Shown here piece after piece: positions 23,085-34,245 of a stretch of 64,000 nucleotides of DNA. A model generated the notes under the pieces. It did no database searches, was not told where the DNA came from, and saw only the letters and a program-made list of their open reading frames with translations. The stretch is from assembly GCA_963513935.1 (NCBI GenBank), contig OY740768.1, forward strand, positions 72,020,877-72,084,876, in the 5' to 3' direction. The position numbers and the translations under genes were made by a program. Origin of the DNA: Aphrophora alni. Lineage: Eukaryota > Arthropoda > Insecta > Hemiptera > Aphrophoridae. Numbering within the stretch: the first letter of the stretch is position 1; every line of letters starts with the position of its first letter.

Positions 23085-24203
23085 AACGATTGACAGGTTG
23101 TCTATTGAACCTGTAATGGCAAAGTTTACAATTCACTGAAAACTCCATTATAGTTGGAAGTTGCCAGAACCCTGTTCAAACAGGGAATTACCAACTTAAG
23201 TCTTTGTAGTGTTACATAACTATGCACTTTCCTGTCTATTAATTATATATTCTTATAAAATAATAATAACATACACAAGTACCAAAACAAAAAAGAAAAT
23301 AGATACTTATAGATTGTTTTTTATTATATCCAATGTATAATAAAATATTTACTTCCAGTCAGAAATACTGTTAAGTTGAAAGGATTTTTTTTAAATGGAA
23401 ATTACTTTTATCACACTTGTGTACTGAATTAAGTTGCAATGAACATTAACATTAAGCTATTTATACAGAGTACAAAAATAAGTCGTGCAACTTGTGACAC
23501 ATTTTGTAAATAAGATAGATGGAGATTCATTAAGATTTTATAGATCAGATAATCTACCTTTTTGAGCGACCACTAAAAAATATTAAGAGGAACACTCACT
23601 TTGTGACACTATATTTTAAAAGTCTGAAGACAAAAGTTGGATACAAAATAAAAGGCTTTGTTTGACACAATACAAAATTGCGGCCCGGCTCCGGTGGTTC
23701 AAATTCCTTTTCAAAAATATCTATGCAATTACCTTACATTAAAAGTGATTTTTCTACGCATGAATCTGTTTATTTTAAAAAATATTAGAAGATTTTAGTT
23801 AGAATGGTAGTAAACTACAATTAAAATTATACTTTACATACGTCTGGGATATTTTCAAACGGTATAAGGAGAAAAATTTGAATATTTATAAAACTGAAAT
23901 TAAGTTAAATTTTCGTTGTACTTTATTATTTTAACTTCTATTAAAAAATACAATACTTTAGAAATTTTTATTTCTCTTTTCCGTTGCATCGGAACACGGA
24001 TTATCAAGGTTTAATACAGAATTAAGTGTGAAGCCGTCAAAATGTCTTGACGGAGAAGTGGTTCAGACAATATAAAATTAATTTCCATATTTTAAAATCT
24101 AATCAAACAAAATGATATAAACAGATGAACTGGATCACTGCATAATTTATCTAAGTACGTATAGCAATTTACTTACAAAGAAGCTAAGGGGTTTTTTTCC
24201 GAG

Positions 24204-24252
<49 letters not shown>

Positions 24253-24700
24253 AAACGTGTTCGTAGTGACGGACTGACTAAATATTTTAAAAGTGTGAGT
24301 TTCGGTAGGTACTTTACACTTTGTTAACACTCTTAGATTGAACTTAACGCTAATCTACAAAAATAATTTGAAAATAAAACAGTTTTTATTACAAGTCAGT
24401 AAAAATAAAAAAAAAAATAAAAAAAAAAAAAAAAAACGTTAATAATGAACCCATTGATAAAAAACTGGAAATCATATTAAAAAATGTTCATAGAAATCAT
24501 AAAAAGTAATCAAAGTTTATAGTAACGCAAATTATATCATGAATTTTATTATTGATTGCCATCTTGCATTTACATTCCATCGTGAACTCGGAGAACGGAC
24601 ATTATTAAAAATGGTTCTCTCTTCTGTGACACCCGGCATTCTTTACATTCCTACAAGATCTGGCATTCTACTTTGTCTAAAGTCATCCCTGAATAAAATC
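23085..24700. repeat. Downstream duplicated block with islands 1 and 2
   Basis: Island 1 (23,085-23,245) matches 1,005-1,150 and island 2 (24,480-24,700) matches 1,960-2,180, in the same order and orientation. Between them GTGGTTCAG(G/A)CAATATAAA at about 24,060 matches about 1,485. The intervals contain lineage-specific additions: a (TA)n run at 24,206-24,248 and an A-rich run at about 24,405-24,437. The block is the 5' part of the proposed second copy of a segmental duplication. Confidence 0.7.
24206..24248. repeat. (TA)n microsatellite
   Basis: About 21 TA units inside the downstream duplicated block. No TA array is present at the matching place in the upstream copy. Confidence 0.95.
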
Positions 24701-26045
24701 AACAAACTTGTAAGATGAATTGGTTAAGAAAGTAATAAGTGTTGTTTATGTATATGAAAATACTACCTTTACAACGTCTATATCTTTAGCAAGTTTTAAA
24801 ATTATTTTATACACGGGATGGATAAACACAAAACTCCAACACTGAAAACATTCCAAAGTACATTAAAAATTCTACAAATTGTGAACAATTTTAAAAACTA
24901 CAATGGACAATGGATGTATACACCACATCTTACTTATATTTTAAAACAAAGAGGTTGTTGGAAAAATCTGGTGTTATAATTGGAAACAAGTGATTTTGTG
25001 ATATTTAGATTTTATAAATTAATGTGGGGAATACCTTTGAATTTCGTTTTTTATTTTATTTTTTAAATTGGTAAATATAAAAAATAAGAAATATAAATGT
25101 TTTTATTGATAGGCTATAGGCTATGTAGGAATTTAGGCGCGCGCGCACGCGCGCGTGTGTGTATGTGTATATTTACTACATTGGTAGTTGTGGCAAATAT
25201 CTTTTTTTCTTGATTTTATTAGTAATTGAAATTATTAAAATATTAATATTGTATCTTATTTGTACATATTGTTTTATTCACACCATGTTTAATTTTTTCA
25301 ATAACCCTGTTTTTGACAATGAATTATTTAAATAACGGGAGAAGTTATGAGAGGGTAGCATAAAAACAAGCCTTGTCAGGCCTAAACGAGGTACCTACAT
25401 TTTGTTTGTACAGTCGGTTTTGTTTTGACTTTAGATGTTTTATTTTTATTAGATTTTTATTAATTATTAGAACGGAGAGTTCTGGTTCCATAAAAACAAA
25501 ATAATAATAATAAATTCAGAGCTGATTATTATTATTATTAATATTCAATATACAATGCATCAAAATATTTGGTTAAATAAATATTGACTGTTTGGTGAAT
25601 TTTAAAGCTGAAGGTAATTTTAAGAGTAGACTACAATAATTTACTACTAACAATAAGAATATATATTGTCCTTTTATTAAAAAATATCTAATTTTGGTTA
25701 ATGTTGTTTATTCATTACAATAAAAAGACACAAATTTGTCAGTGTAATCGTCAGACCTCCACACAGCGTTTTGCAAGATATCCATTTTAGTCATAACAGG
25801 CAACCATTACTTACATCTTTAACCAACAGCCACATCCACTCAAACTCTAATTTTAGATTCTGGTGTCATTATATTGTACTCAAGATTAGCGAACCTATTT
25901 TGTTTTCTTCCGGCTCTGACTCTATTACAGGATTAGAGGTCGAGGTGTCTTTATTTATGTACTTTACTTGATTTTTTAAGGCGATGATAACCGTGAGGTC
26001 ATCAACAATAAAATTATCAAATTGTTACGACTCCTTAGGGAAATG
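24701..26045. other. AT-rich sequence with a small GC/GT repeat
   Basis: 25,136-25,170 is an alternating GC, CA and GT purine-pyrimidine tract of a type able to form Z-DNA. An ATT/AAT-rich patch lies at 25,500-25,545. The open frame at 25,771-25,971 shows no known domain. Nothing else was recognised. Confidence 0.55.
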
Positions 26046-26049
26046 TTGT

Positions 26050-26300
26050 AGATTCGGTACTTTCCCTGTATCTCGACCCCCTTTGAATTACTTTAGTAGG
26101 TATGGTTAGGTGATTTATATATAGTCACCTGGCCAGACCTTATTCTGCATGTTGAAAAATGTCTGCTTTATTGTATTAGTAGGTTTTATATGTGTTATTA
26201 TAATAAGGTCTGGCCAGGTGAATTTATATATAATGACGTATCTAGGCCTAATAAAGCAATTCATCGGAGGCTAGAGATAAAGGGAAAGTACCGTAGAGCC
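26050..26300. mobile_element. Foldback (long inverted-repeat) element
   Basis: The left arm runs from about 26,055 to 26,144 and the right arm from 26,202 to about 26,295. The inner 20 bases of each arm (TCACCTGGCCAGACCTTATT and its exact complement) pair perfectly, and the outer parts pair with mismatches: CGGTACTTTCCCTGTATCTC on the left against a right-arm complement containing CGGTACTTTCCCTTTATCTC. The loop is about 57 bases. The structure is that of a foldback MITE and could form a long hairpin if transcribed. No coding capacity and no clear target-site duplication were seen. Confidence 0.85.
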
Positions 26301-26399
26301 ATGAAACATCTAACATTCTTTGGTTGTTCATGTTATGGTAACCATTCTTGTTAAAATTCAACTTATGGTTTATTTCATTTTTTTAAATCATGACGACTG

Positions 26400-26575
26400 T
26401 GGAAAGTTTAAATATCTACATGAAATTAACATCGGTAAATGGTACAAACAGTAAAAAATAAACTGGTAGGCCTGCTACAAGTAGGGCGTCAGTCACCAGT
26501 GAAATTGTTCAAAACTTCTTACGACGTCACAAAAATCTGTTAGAAAATGTGCCTGAGATTTAGGTGCTTATAATC
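26400..26575 (+). pseudogene. Possible pogo/Tigger-like transposase scrap
   Basis: A frame from about 26,463 to 26,562 reads TGRPATSRASVTSEIVQNF and then ...LLENVPEI before a stop. A GRP motif, followed about 25 residues later by a LLENVPP-like phrase just ahead of the first catalytic aspartate, is the layout I associate with DDE_1 (pogo/Tigger/jerky-type) transposases. After the stop the reading continues LIILD, which may be a decayed remnant of the (N/Y)xDE region. The fragment is short and the family call is tentative. Confidence 0.35.
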
Positions 26576-26989
26576 TTAGATTGATTTTGTTCATGGTGTA
26601 TTACCAATAAGTTACAAATAATATGAAATAATTGTAACCGAAGTATGCGACAGGTCTAATGAGCTAAAATCCAGCTGATCAAACATTTTCATGGGAGATC
26701 AATAGAAAATTAAAGGTTTATATACAGTTTTTTTTTTGTTAATTAATTGAAATAATAATTAAACTATAAGAAATTCATTAAAAGATTTTGTTAAGAATTA
26801 TGTGTATAAACATTATGCAAGACATAGAGACCAAATTTCCGAAATTACAAATACAGTCAAAAAGTAAATATCGTACTAATGGACTATAATAAAATGGAGA
26901 AAAAACTATTTTGATAGAATACTAAGTGTAATATCATTTTGGGAAATTAGAGATATTCTTTAAACGATTTTCATAAAATAAACTAATTT

Positions 26990-27059
26990 GATAATTTAAA
27001 TAAAATTAGATAGAAAGAAAACTCGAACAAAAGATCTCACAAAAATAACGTTTACTTAA
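26990..27059. mobile_element. MITE copy 1, left part (interrupted by piggyBac)
   Basis: AAATTAGATAGAAAGAAAAC, then TCGAACAAAAGATCTCACAA and ACGTTTACTTAA, is the complement of the right end found at 29,560-29,655 and matches the arm of the copy at 33.9-34.2 kb. At the TTAA (27,056-27,059) the sequence switches abruptly to the piggyBac terminal repeat, whereas the uninterrupted copy continues TCAAATGCGTTTCAAC. Confidence 0.8.
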
Positions 27060-27077
27060 CCCTTTTGTTCCGGACGA

Positions 27078-27180
27078 CCGATTTTTCGGACAATGTTGTT
27101 TTATTCATAAATCCCGACGTCAGAAAAATCGGACGTCGCGGATATGTACTTTGAATCCCAGCGTCCGATTTTTCGGACGT
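27078..27180. repeat. Subterminal repeats of the piggyBac element
   Basis: Three copies of a near-palindromic TCCGATTTTTCGGAC-type motif: forward at 27,078-27,091, inverted (GAAAAATCGGACGTC) at 27,123-27,137, and extended (CGTCCGATTTTTCGGACG) at 27,162-27,179. They lie just inside the 5' terminal repeat and upstream of the transposase start. They are probably transposase binding sites; the internal CG dinucleotides are unusual for this AT-rich window. Confidence 0.8.
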
Positions 27181-27453
27181 TCAAAAAAACATTTTTTTTA
27201 AATACAAATCGTTGACAAAAGTAGCTTTATTATATATCAATTTAATCGGAAAGAATTGCTCTATTTACTTTTGCAATCATCATCCATAGAGATATAATAT
27301 ATATTGACAATAATAGCGTTGATTTTGATGGCTGTGGCTTCGTTGTGTTTCACGCATCTGTCAGCTGATAACTAACCTTCAACTTTGTTTATAGTTTGTG
27401 TTTGTACGTTGTTTCGAGTGATTTACTACTTTTATGTTATTTTAATTTTATTT

Positions 27454-28906
27454 ATGGAGAGAGTACGTTCACCTTTAAATGAAAATACAATTCTGAGGAC
27501 AATATAAAAGATAGATTTTCTAGTGACAATTATGAAAGTGACGATTCTGTAAGTGATTGTGTGAATGAAAGTAGCTCATCTGTTTTTTATGATAGCGATG
27601 ACGATCCGAATTACGATCCAGATGTGTCAGATAATCATTCAATATCCATCCCGACTACATTTAGGAAATATGTGGACGTAAGTTCTTCAGACAGTGGGGA
27701 AGATCAGCCAGGAGTAAATAATTACATTCCTAGTCCCAGCTCTATATCAACACGTCCTAGGTCTAGACTTAGGCTAGATAATATCTCGCCTACAACAGAT
27801 TAATCCAGTGGGGACAATGAGGAAGGATGGAATGATGATGATGATCTAAATGATCAAGAACTTGCCCATACATTTCTTTTCTTGAAAATCATGGTGTGAA
27901 ACATTGTACTCCACGAGACGCTCCTACCATGTCCTACTTTAGGCTATTTTTTACTGTAACACTCTTGGAAAGATTTACAAAGTATACAAATATGTATGCT
28001 TAAAAAATTATTTGAGATCTAAATGTAAAAAGAAGACCAAATGCTAGTTTTAGATTATGGAACCGTGTCATTGCAGCTGAGATTCAAGCTTTCATATGTG
28101 TTCTCATAAACATGGGCCTTAATCGAAAACCTACGACTGCCAGTTATTGGTGGAAATCAGATAGTCAGTATTTTCCTTGGTTTGGAAAGATGATGAGCTG
28201 TAATCGGTTCCAAGAAATTCTAAGCTTTTTCCATCTATTTGACACAACTAACATTCCCAAACCGAAAGAACCGAACTACGTGTTCAACCTCTCATTGACC
28301 ACATGAATTAAGTGTCCAAGTTTCATTTTACACCTGGAAAATATATTTAATATAGATGAAAGTATAATTGCAACAAAGGGACATAACCCACTGATGCAGT
28401 ATTACCAAAAAACAAGCTGTACATAACCAATGAACCAACAATTATACGACATTATAATGATTTTATGGGAGGGGTTGATGGTTATGATCAGATGCTTCAT
28501 CAGTACATGAGTGATCGGAAAACAACAAAATTTGGAAAAAGATAACTTTTCACATTATCGAAAGAATGATTTTGAATACATATATTTTATGTAAAAAAAT
28601 AGTACAAAATTGGTAAATATATTAAGTCATGTATGGTTTGATACAAAACAAAATAGGAATCCTAATTGCAATAACTTGGATGAAGAGGAAAAGGTGGCGA
28701 TACCAATCGACTCAACAAACATTTTGAATAACTACCAAATAAAAAAGGGAGAAATTGCTGTGTATGCAATGCAGCCAGCCCTAGTTCAGGAGGAAAGAGG
28801 AAAAAATCTAGTTATGTTTGTACAAAATGTAATAAAGATGTTCATGCCAAGTGTTATCCTCTCCACAAGTACTTTTAAACTACTTTTGAAAACTATAATT
28901 ATTTAG
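27454..28906 (+). pseudogene. piggyBac transposase pseudogene with internal deletion
   Basis: This is a broken DDD transposase, which would excise and insert the element at TTAA. ATG at 27,454 opens MERVRSPLNENT; after a frameshift an acidic Ser/Asp-rich N-terminus follows (27,490-27,803), as usual in the family. Next come the DDE_Tnp_1_7 start (YFRLFFTVTLLERFTKYTN at about 27,940; INMGLNRKPTTASYWW at about 28,110; SCNRFQEILSFFHLFD at about 28,197) and a decayed FHFTPGK...NIDESI...TKGH. The text then jumps to NKLYITNEP and FMGGVDGYDQML, so much of the catalytic core is missing. A C-terminal Cys-rich finger follows (CCVCNAA...YVCTKCNKDVHAKCY, about 28,757-28,870). At least three frameshifts and several stops make it non-functional. 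Confidence 0.9.
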
Positions 28907-29483
28907 AGACTTAAGTTTTTATCAAAAATGTTTAAAAAATTTTGTTTTAAAACACTGATTTTGCCTTAATGTTTATAGTGTGATTGAATGAAAATGTTCT
29001 TTTGTGGACTATGTATTTTTCCTAGTGTGTGGAACTAGCCGCAGAACTGATAATCTACATATCTTCCAAAAAAAAAAAATCAATAACTTGTGTATTTTTT
29101 GAACTAATGTAGTGACATTTTATATTTTTGTTCATTTTTATGTGTAAAATTGAATTATGTGGACAAATTACTTCAAGATATTTTTTTAAGTTCTAATTTT
29201 TCAACATGATTTAAAAATTAGATGAAATTTTATTTTTGGTAAGTAATATTTTTAGTATTTTCATACACACTTATTTAAAAAATACATACTCTTATAGAAC
29301 ATTTCATTAAAAACTGTTTTAAAAAAATCATTGAAATCGATCAATAAACAAAATCAATATAATTTTTTTGTGAATCACTGAAAGTTTGCTTATTTGTGCC
29401 TGGGATTCTATGCACATACTTAACAGTAAATGGTTGGGATCTAGGCAACAAGCTCACAAAAAATCCTTGGGAGCGAAAAGGTT
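28907..29483. other. 3' non-coding part of the piggyBac element
   Basis: AT-rich sequence between the transposase remnant and the 3' terminal repeat. It contains no frame of interest. The last 70 bases are GC-richer, like the 5' terminus. Confidence 0.7.
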
Positions 29484-29487
29484 TTAG

Positions 29488-29655
29488 CCAAACACGTTTC
29501 AACGACAATGCCGCCATCCTCAGTGATACATGATGTACAATAACTAAACTATAACTATTGACGTTTAAACGCGTTTGATTAAGTAAACGTTATTTTTGTG
29601 AGATCTGTGTTCGATTTTTTTTTCTATGTAATATTATCCCACAAGTCAAGCTCAT
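29488..29655. mobile_element. MITE copy 1, right part
   Basis: Continues the MITE from CCAAACACGTTTCAACGACA through CCTCAGTGATACATG and ends ATTTTTGTGAGATCTGTGTTCG, then AAGTCAAGCTC near 29,655. Compared with the copy at 33.9-34.2 kb, the second arm lacks the CTGAGGA...GAAACG portion, so this copy also carries an internal deletion. Confidence 0.8.
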
Positions 29656-32600
29656 TGTTTATTTTTTTAATAATTACACTTTTTGTAGTATATGAGATGT
29701 ATAATGTTGTAAAATGCCATTTAAAACAGAGTAACAGTTTTTAATAATATATATTTTAAAATAACAAAATACGCATTTGAAAAAAATACCAACATTTAAC
29801 TAATTACAGAAAGTAAACGTTACAATATAAAGTACACAAAAATATCAAAGTAAGACGTGGTGAGAACTAAGCTAAAATATATATTATTAACTAAAACTGA
29901 TAAAACTAACAAGTGAAAAATAGTGAAATCCAAAAGTATTTTAACTTTCGTGAACATAAGACTTACAGAAGACGGGAAAATTATATTATATCCTATTACT
30001 TTTTGTGAGATATAATAAACCAATTAAAAATGTGAAAACGACAGTAGGGAAAACGCAAACGTAAAAAATAAAGCAATTTCGGACATGCATAATTTCGGAA
30101 AGAAGGTCGTAGAAACATCACTAGAATATCATATTAATCCAGGAGTCCTAGGAAGAAAAGGAAACGAGCCCAAGGAATATTGTTTAAGTGTGTGTGGAGG
30201 TATAGAAAAGTGAGAGAAAAGTCGTAATTAAAAGAAGTAGAACTAATAAATACGGAACAGAGAAATGATCACGTCGAAGGCCGTGAGACCAGTTAGCATA
30301 AAGACAAGACTCCAAGCTACGTACGCACGTAATAAAGAAAATAATATCATAAACTAATTTACGTAATAGTAATCAAAATTATAAAATACAAACAAATAGT
30401 AAAGTTAACGTTGGACACATTATTACTATTATTTTTTTTTTAAGATATGAAAAACGAAATGGATATTAATAAAGTTATAAGGGAAGAATTTGCTACTGTT
30501 AAACGTACATTGAATTATCGAAATGCATATATATTTATACTGGTTAGACCGGGTTGCAAACTTAAATTTTAAGTATTATCTGAGATCAACGGTAACTTCA
30601 AGATCATGATCTTTCCTGGAGGATCAAAGATTATAGGATCCGAAGCCAACTGATAAAAGCAAACCCGCAAATATCCAACAGATTGGCATATTTTAAATAA
30701 TTTAAATTCATAAATAAATTAATTCAAATAAAATTAAACTCACGCTGCAAGAACTAATTTGCACATGAGTCAAATCAATTTTAATTAAATATAAAAAAAT
30801 AAAAGGTTAATAAAAAATAAGTAAATATAAAAATGTCAAGTAGTATAAAAGTTGTAATTCATTTTATTATTTATAATTTTATTAGTTGCAATTAATGTTA
30901 TTAATTAATAAGTTGTCCTATGATCATACATGTACAGTATGCGGGTGTTAAAATTGTGGATTCATCGTAATTTTATTTTTCTAAACTTAAACTTGGTAAT
31001 TGTTTAACTATTTAAATTATAACCTGTTACGCAACAATAAAATACCACTCACAGGGAGAAATAATTACAGTTAAATACTGTGTGGCCAGTTTACTCCTTA
31101 TATTGTGATTGTGATTTACCATTAATTGTGATCACAGATTTGTTGCATACTATTGTGTATCATCGATGTATCTAAACATCAGAATTATGACTGTTTTACT
31201 ACAAAAAACAATAACACAAACCACTAGTCGCCACTTTAGGAAACGTAAGTAATCTGACTATTATGTATACACGAACTTTACGTTAATTCATATTAAAACG
31301 TACAAAGAATTAAAAATTAAAATGTAATTATCATGGTTTTTATTACGTTATTGTAACTCTATGAAAATTTGTGATAAAGAAAGATTTATAAAGCGTGATT
31401 TGAAGTCTTGCTCGTCATTCTTTGTTGGAAGTATTTATACTGAAACACTTCGAAGTGTGTTTTTTAGTTCTAGTAGAGGTATTCGTTCCTAAGACTTTGG
31501 AACCATGTGGAAAGTGTTTAAATTGGCCGATATATTAAAACGAAAATTTTTGTTTTAATCCTTATACAAATATCGTTTGAATTGGTTTCAAAGCGTTACC
31601 CTAAAGATGAATACTCTTGTTCGGCCGTTACCGAGTGCAAATAAACAGACGAACTTCAAAATGGCCAATTTCAAACATCTTCTCGTTTCTTTATGTCAAT
31701 AATTTCGTTATATTCACAATTTGTAGACCATCGTGAGATTTTAGGTTGAACTCTGCCTTTTATTTTATCTTAAATAAATGTAAATCATCTGAAAAGCTGA
31801 AAATTCTAGATTAAAAAAATAATGAGATCATTTTAGTACGAACTTTCTCCACGTTGAGAATATTTAGTTACGACGATTATGATACAAATAATTCACCAGA
31901 GCTTTTTTATTGGTTATCTGGTGTAAATAATAATTATATTTGAAATCTTACATATTGAATGCATTTGATGTATGTCGTAGATAATGGGTCAACAATACCA
32001 AACACCCTTCTTCACGTCACTGTCTATATCTCGTAATGTTCTGTAAAATAGCTCTGATGAAACAAGTGTGGTCTAGGGTTTGTTTTATCAACAATCCTTC
32101 ATGAATATTACAGTCTATTAACAGTACTCATTTTATCTATGTTATCACAATTTTTAAATAATTGGAGGAGAAAAGTAACTAGTTATTATTTATTTAATTT
32201 TCTTGTTCCTTAAAGGCGAAAAACTCTCGGTCATAATCACCCTATAAAAAAAAGAAAGAACATAAAAGAAAGACCCCCCTACACCTCGAATACTGTAATA
32301 GCTTCAGGTTCGGAAAAGAACATGAGTTGGTTAAGAGAGAGCTGATAGAAAAGGTGAAAAAGGGATATAACCAAAGCTACAAGAAATCTGATGTAGAATC
32401 AGTTACGGCTCTTGGAATTGCCACGCTTAACTTATAGTCAGTCTCTGTGGGGAGAAAATTCAATAGAAGACTTCTAAAAGTACTAAATTTTAATAAATTA
32501 TCTTGCATTAAATATAAATATATAATAAAATTAATTAATATTTAAAAATATTAGAACACCGAGTTTCATGTTGTACCTAAATAGAACGAGTCGAACAGAA

Positions 32601-33460
32601 ATAAAATACTTGGCTTAGCACTGGCACGTGTTTATATCTAAGTCTACGTGTTGTTACGATGGAATTACAGCAAATAGTGGAGGGACGTGACAGACAAAAG
32701 ACTCAGGTTTTGTACTTCTCTTATTCTATAGAAATATGGAGAGAGACTGATTTTGAAACAATGTATAGACATACTATAAGTATAGGCTATATAAAATATC
32801 TATATAAATAAGTGTCATACAATTTAATTTGATTATATCATACCCCATAACTATCACGAATAAAAAGTTACATTTACAATTTCATTTCCAGATCGCAACT
32901 TAATAAATTCCCACAAAACGTATACTTTTGTTGTAAAACAAGTTAATTATTTTCATAACACACGTATTAAGATGGCAAGATTTGTTTACATACAAATAAA
33001 ATCAATATAAAAAGACTAGTTGGTGGTTTTAAAAATGATTGACACGGAAAAGAGGAAGATTTGTCTTTTACACCGTTAACTGGGTTTCTACATGCACGCA
33101 TCTAAGGCGACCTCTATCACAGAAACTGCTGTAAATATCAATACAATGCGGATTTTGTCTCACAGTTAGATGTGACATTCATTGTGGCAAAATAAAAACT
33201 AAGGTTCGTTCAAAACCAGACTGATGTGGTTTTCTCAGTGCGATTCTTTCGCCTTGAATTAATTTATTGTTAGGAAGAGTAGAAGAAGGTATAAAAACTA
33301 AATAAAATAGACATCTCGCTCCATCATCAAAACCACATTTGTCACAATATCAGATATAGCCTTAATGTGGATAATATCATAGGCTAGGTCGCTTTATACC
33401 CAAGCCTAGAGTTTTTATAAGAAATCATATAGGAAGATTGAAATATTTATAAATATAAAT
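29656..33460. other. AT-rich sequence, nothing recognised
   Basis: Nearly 4 kb without a recognisable gene or element. Slightly GC-richer patches at about 30,090-30,330 and 32,240-32,460 show no open frame with a known domain. The minus-strand frame at 29,820-30,023 is typical AT-rich chance sequence. Confidence 0.6.
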
Positions 33461-33488
33461 AAATATATATATATATATAACATAATTA

Positions 33489-33522
<34 letters not shown>

Positions 33523-33565
33523 GATATATAATAATAACACATCCATATATATATATATAATGGAT
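33461..33565. repeat. Cluster of TA and AAT microsatellites
   Basis: Contains (TA)n at about 33,463-33,478, (AAT)n of about 11 units at about 33,489-33,521, and another (TA)n at about 33,547-33,560. The phrase TGGATAT occurs on both sides of the last array. Confidence 0.9.
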
Positions 33566-33599
33566 ATCTACAATTTTTAACGAATGTTACGAACGTAAT

Positions 33600-33775
33600 T
33601 CCGGCAAATGGTAATAAAAGGAATGAAATATAGATTACAAACATTGATCAGCAGGAGAGTCTGTATTACTATCGGTAACACAACCAGATGAACACTGTGG
33701 TATGATTTAGAAAACTATTGCAATTATACAAAGCGCGAATATCTTCCTAGGTCATGTAAATTAGGGTATTTTAGG
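33600..33775. repeat. Duplicated island 3, downstream copy
   Basis: Partner of 5,545-5,790. It keeps TAAAAGGAATGAAATATAGAT and GTGGTATGATTTAGAAAAC in the same order and orientation, about 28.0 kb downstream. Confidence 0.65.
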
Positions 33776-33946
33776 AGATTGCGTGTCTCAAAAAATGACT
33801 AAATGAAGAAATTTTAAAACAAATTTAGTGGAAATTATACACCAAACATTATAAAGCACGAAATGATTTTAAAATAAGTAACATCTACCTTTTTAAAACA
33901 AATTCACTTGCGTGATCATAACAGTAGCAATTTAATTATAGCATGG

Positions 33947-34245
33947 TCGAACACAAGATCTCACAAAAAATTACGTTTACTTAATCAAATGCGTTTCAAC
34001 AACAAAGTCGATATCCTCAGTGATACGAGTAGATGAGCTACGATAAATAAACTATAACTAACTCCAATTATTTAAACGAGGATATAAAAATAAAATAAGG
34101 AGTTAGTTATAGTTTAGTTATTGTAGCTCATGTATCACTGAGGATTGCGACTTTGTCGTTGAAACGCGTTTGATTAATTAAACATAATTTTTGTGAGATC
34201 TTGTGTTCGAGTTTTTTCTATCTAATATTATCTCACAAGTCAAGC
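33947..34245. mobile_element. MITE copy 2 with ~115-bp terminal inverted repeats
   Basis: The left arm starts TCGAACACAAGATCTCACAA at 33,947 and runs to about 34,062; the right arm runs from about 34,098 to 34,210 and ends ...GATCTTGTGTTCGA. Both arms contain GTTTCAAC(A/G)ACAAAGTCG, the CCTCAGTGATAC motif and ACTATAACTAACTCC. The loop is short (about 35 bases) and AT-rich. Right-hand similarity to copy 1 continues to AAGTCAAGCTC near 34,243, so the left end is truncated. It has no coding capacity. Confidence 0.9.
34130..34185 (+). ncRNA. Hammerhead-like hairpin motif in the MITE arm
   Basis: CTGAGGA at about 34,138-34,144, a GCGAC-TTT-GTCGT stem-loop, then GAAACG. The other copies keep the pairing while the bases change: GGCAAC/GTTGTT at 47.85 kb (minus strand reading), GGCGGC/GTCGTT at 29.5 kb (minus strand reading) and TCGAC/GTTGT in the left arm here. 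CUGANGA, stem II and GAAA is the hammerhead core order, but the bases next to the core (UU against UU) would not pair, so this is hammerhead-like rather than a clear ribozyme. Confidence 0.4.

Larger units (their letters stand above)
27060..29483 (+). mobile_element. Degenerate piggyBac-family DNA transposon nested in a MITE
   Basis: The element is about 2.42 kb. The 5' end, TTAA followed by CCCTTTTGTTCC, and the 3' end, GGAGCGAAAAGGTT followed by TTAG, form imperfect inverted repeats of about 13 bases. The flanking tetranucleotide is the piggyBac target TTAA, decayed to TTAG on the right. Removing the element joins MITE sequence that is continuous in the copy at 33.9 kb, which confirms the boundaries. 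Near the 5' end, CCGATTTTTCGGAC at 27,078-27,091 recurs in inverted form at about 27,123-27,134 and again at 27,165-27,178, forming subterminal repeats of the kind a transposase binds. The encoded transposase is broken, so the element is non-autonomous now. Confidence 0.9.

Noticed and set aside
23680..23710. B-box-like GGTTCAAATTCC suggesting a tRNA or SINE
   Set aside because: No A box at a suitable distance and no cloverleaf pairing.
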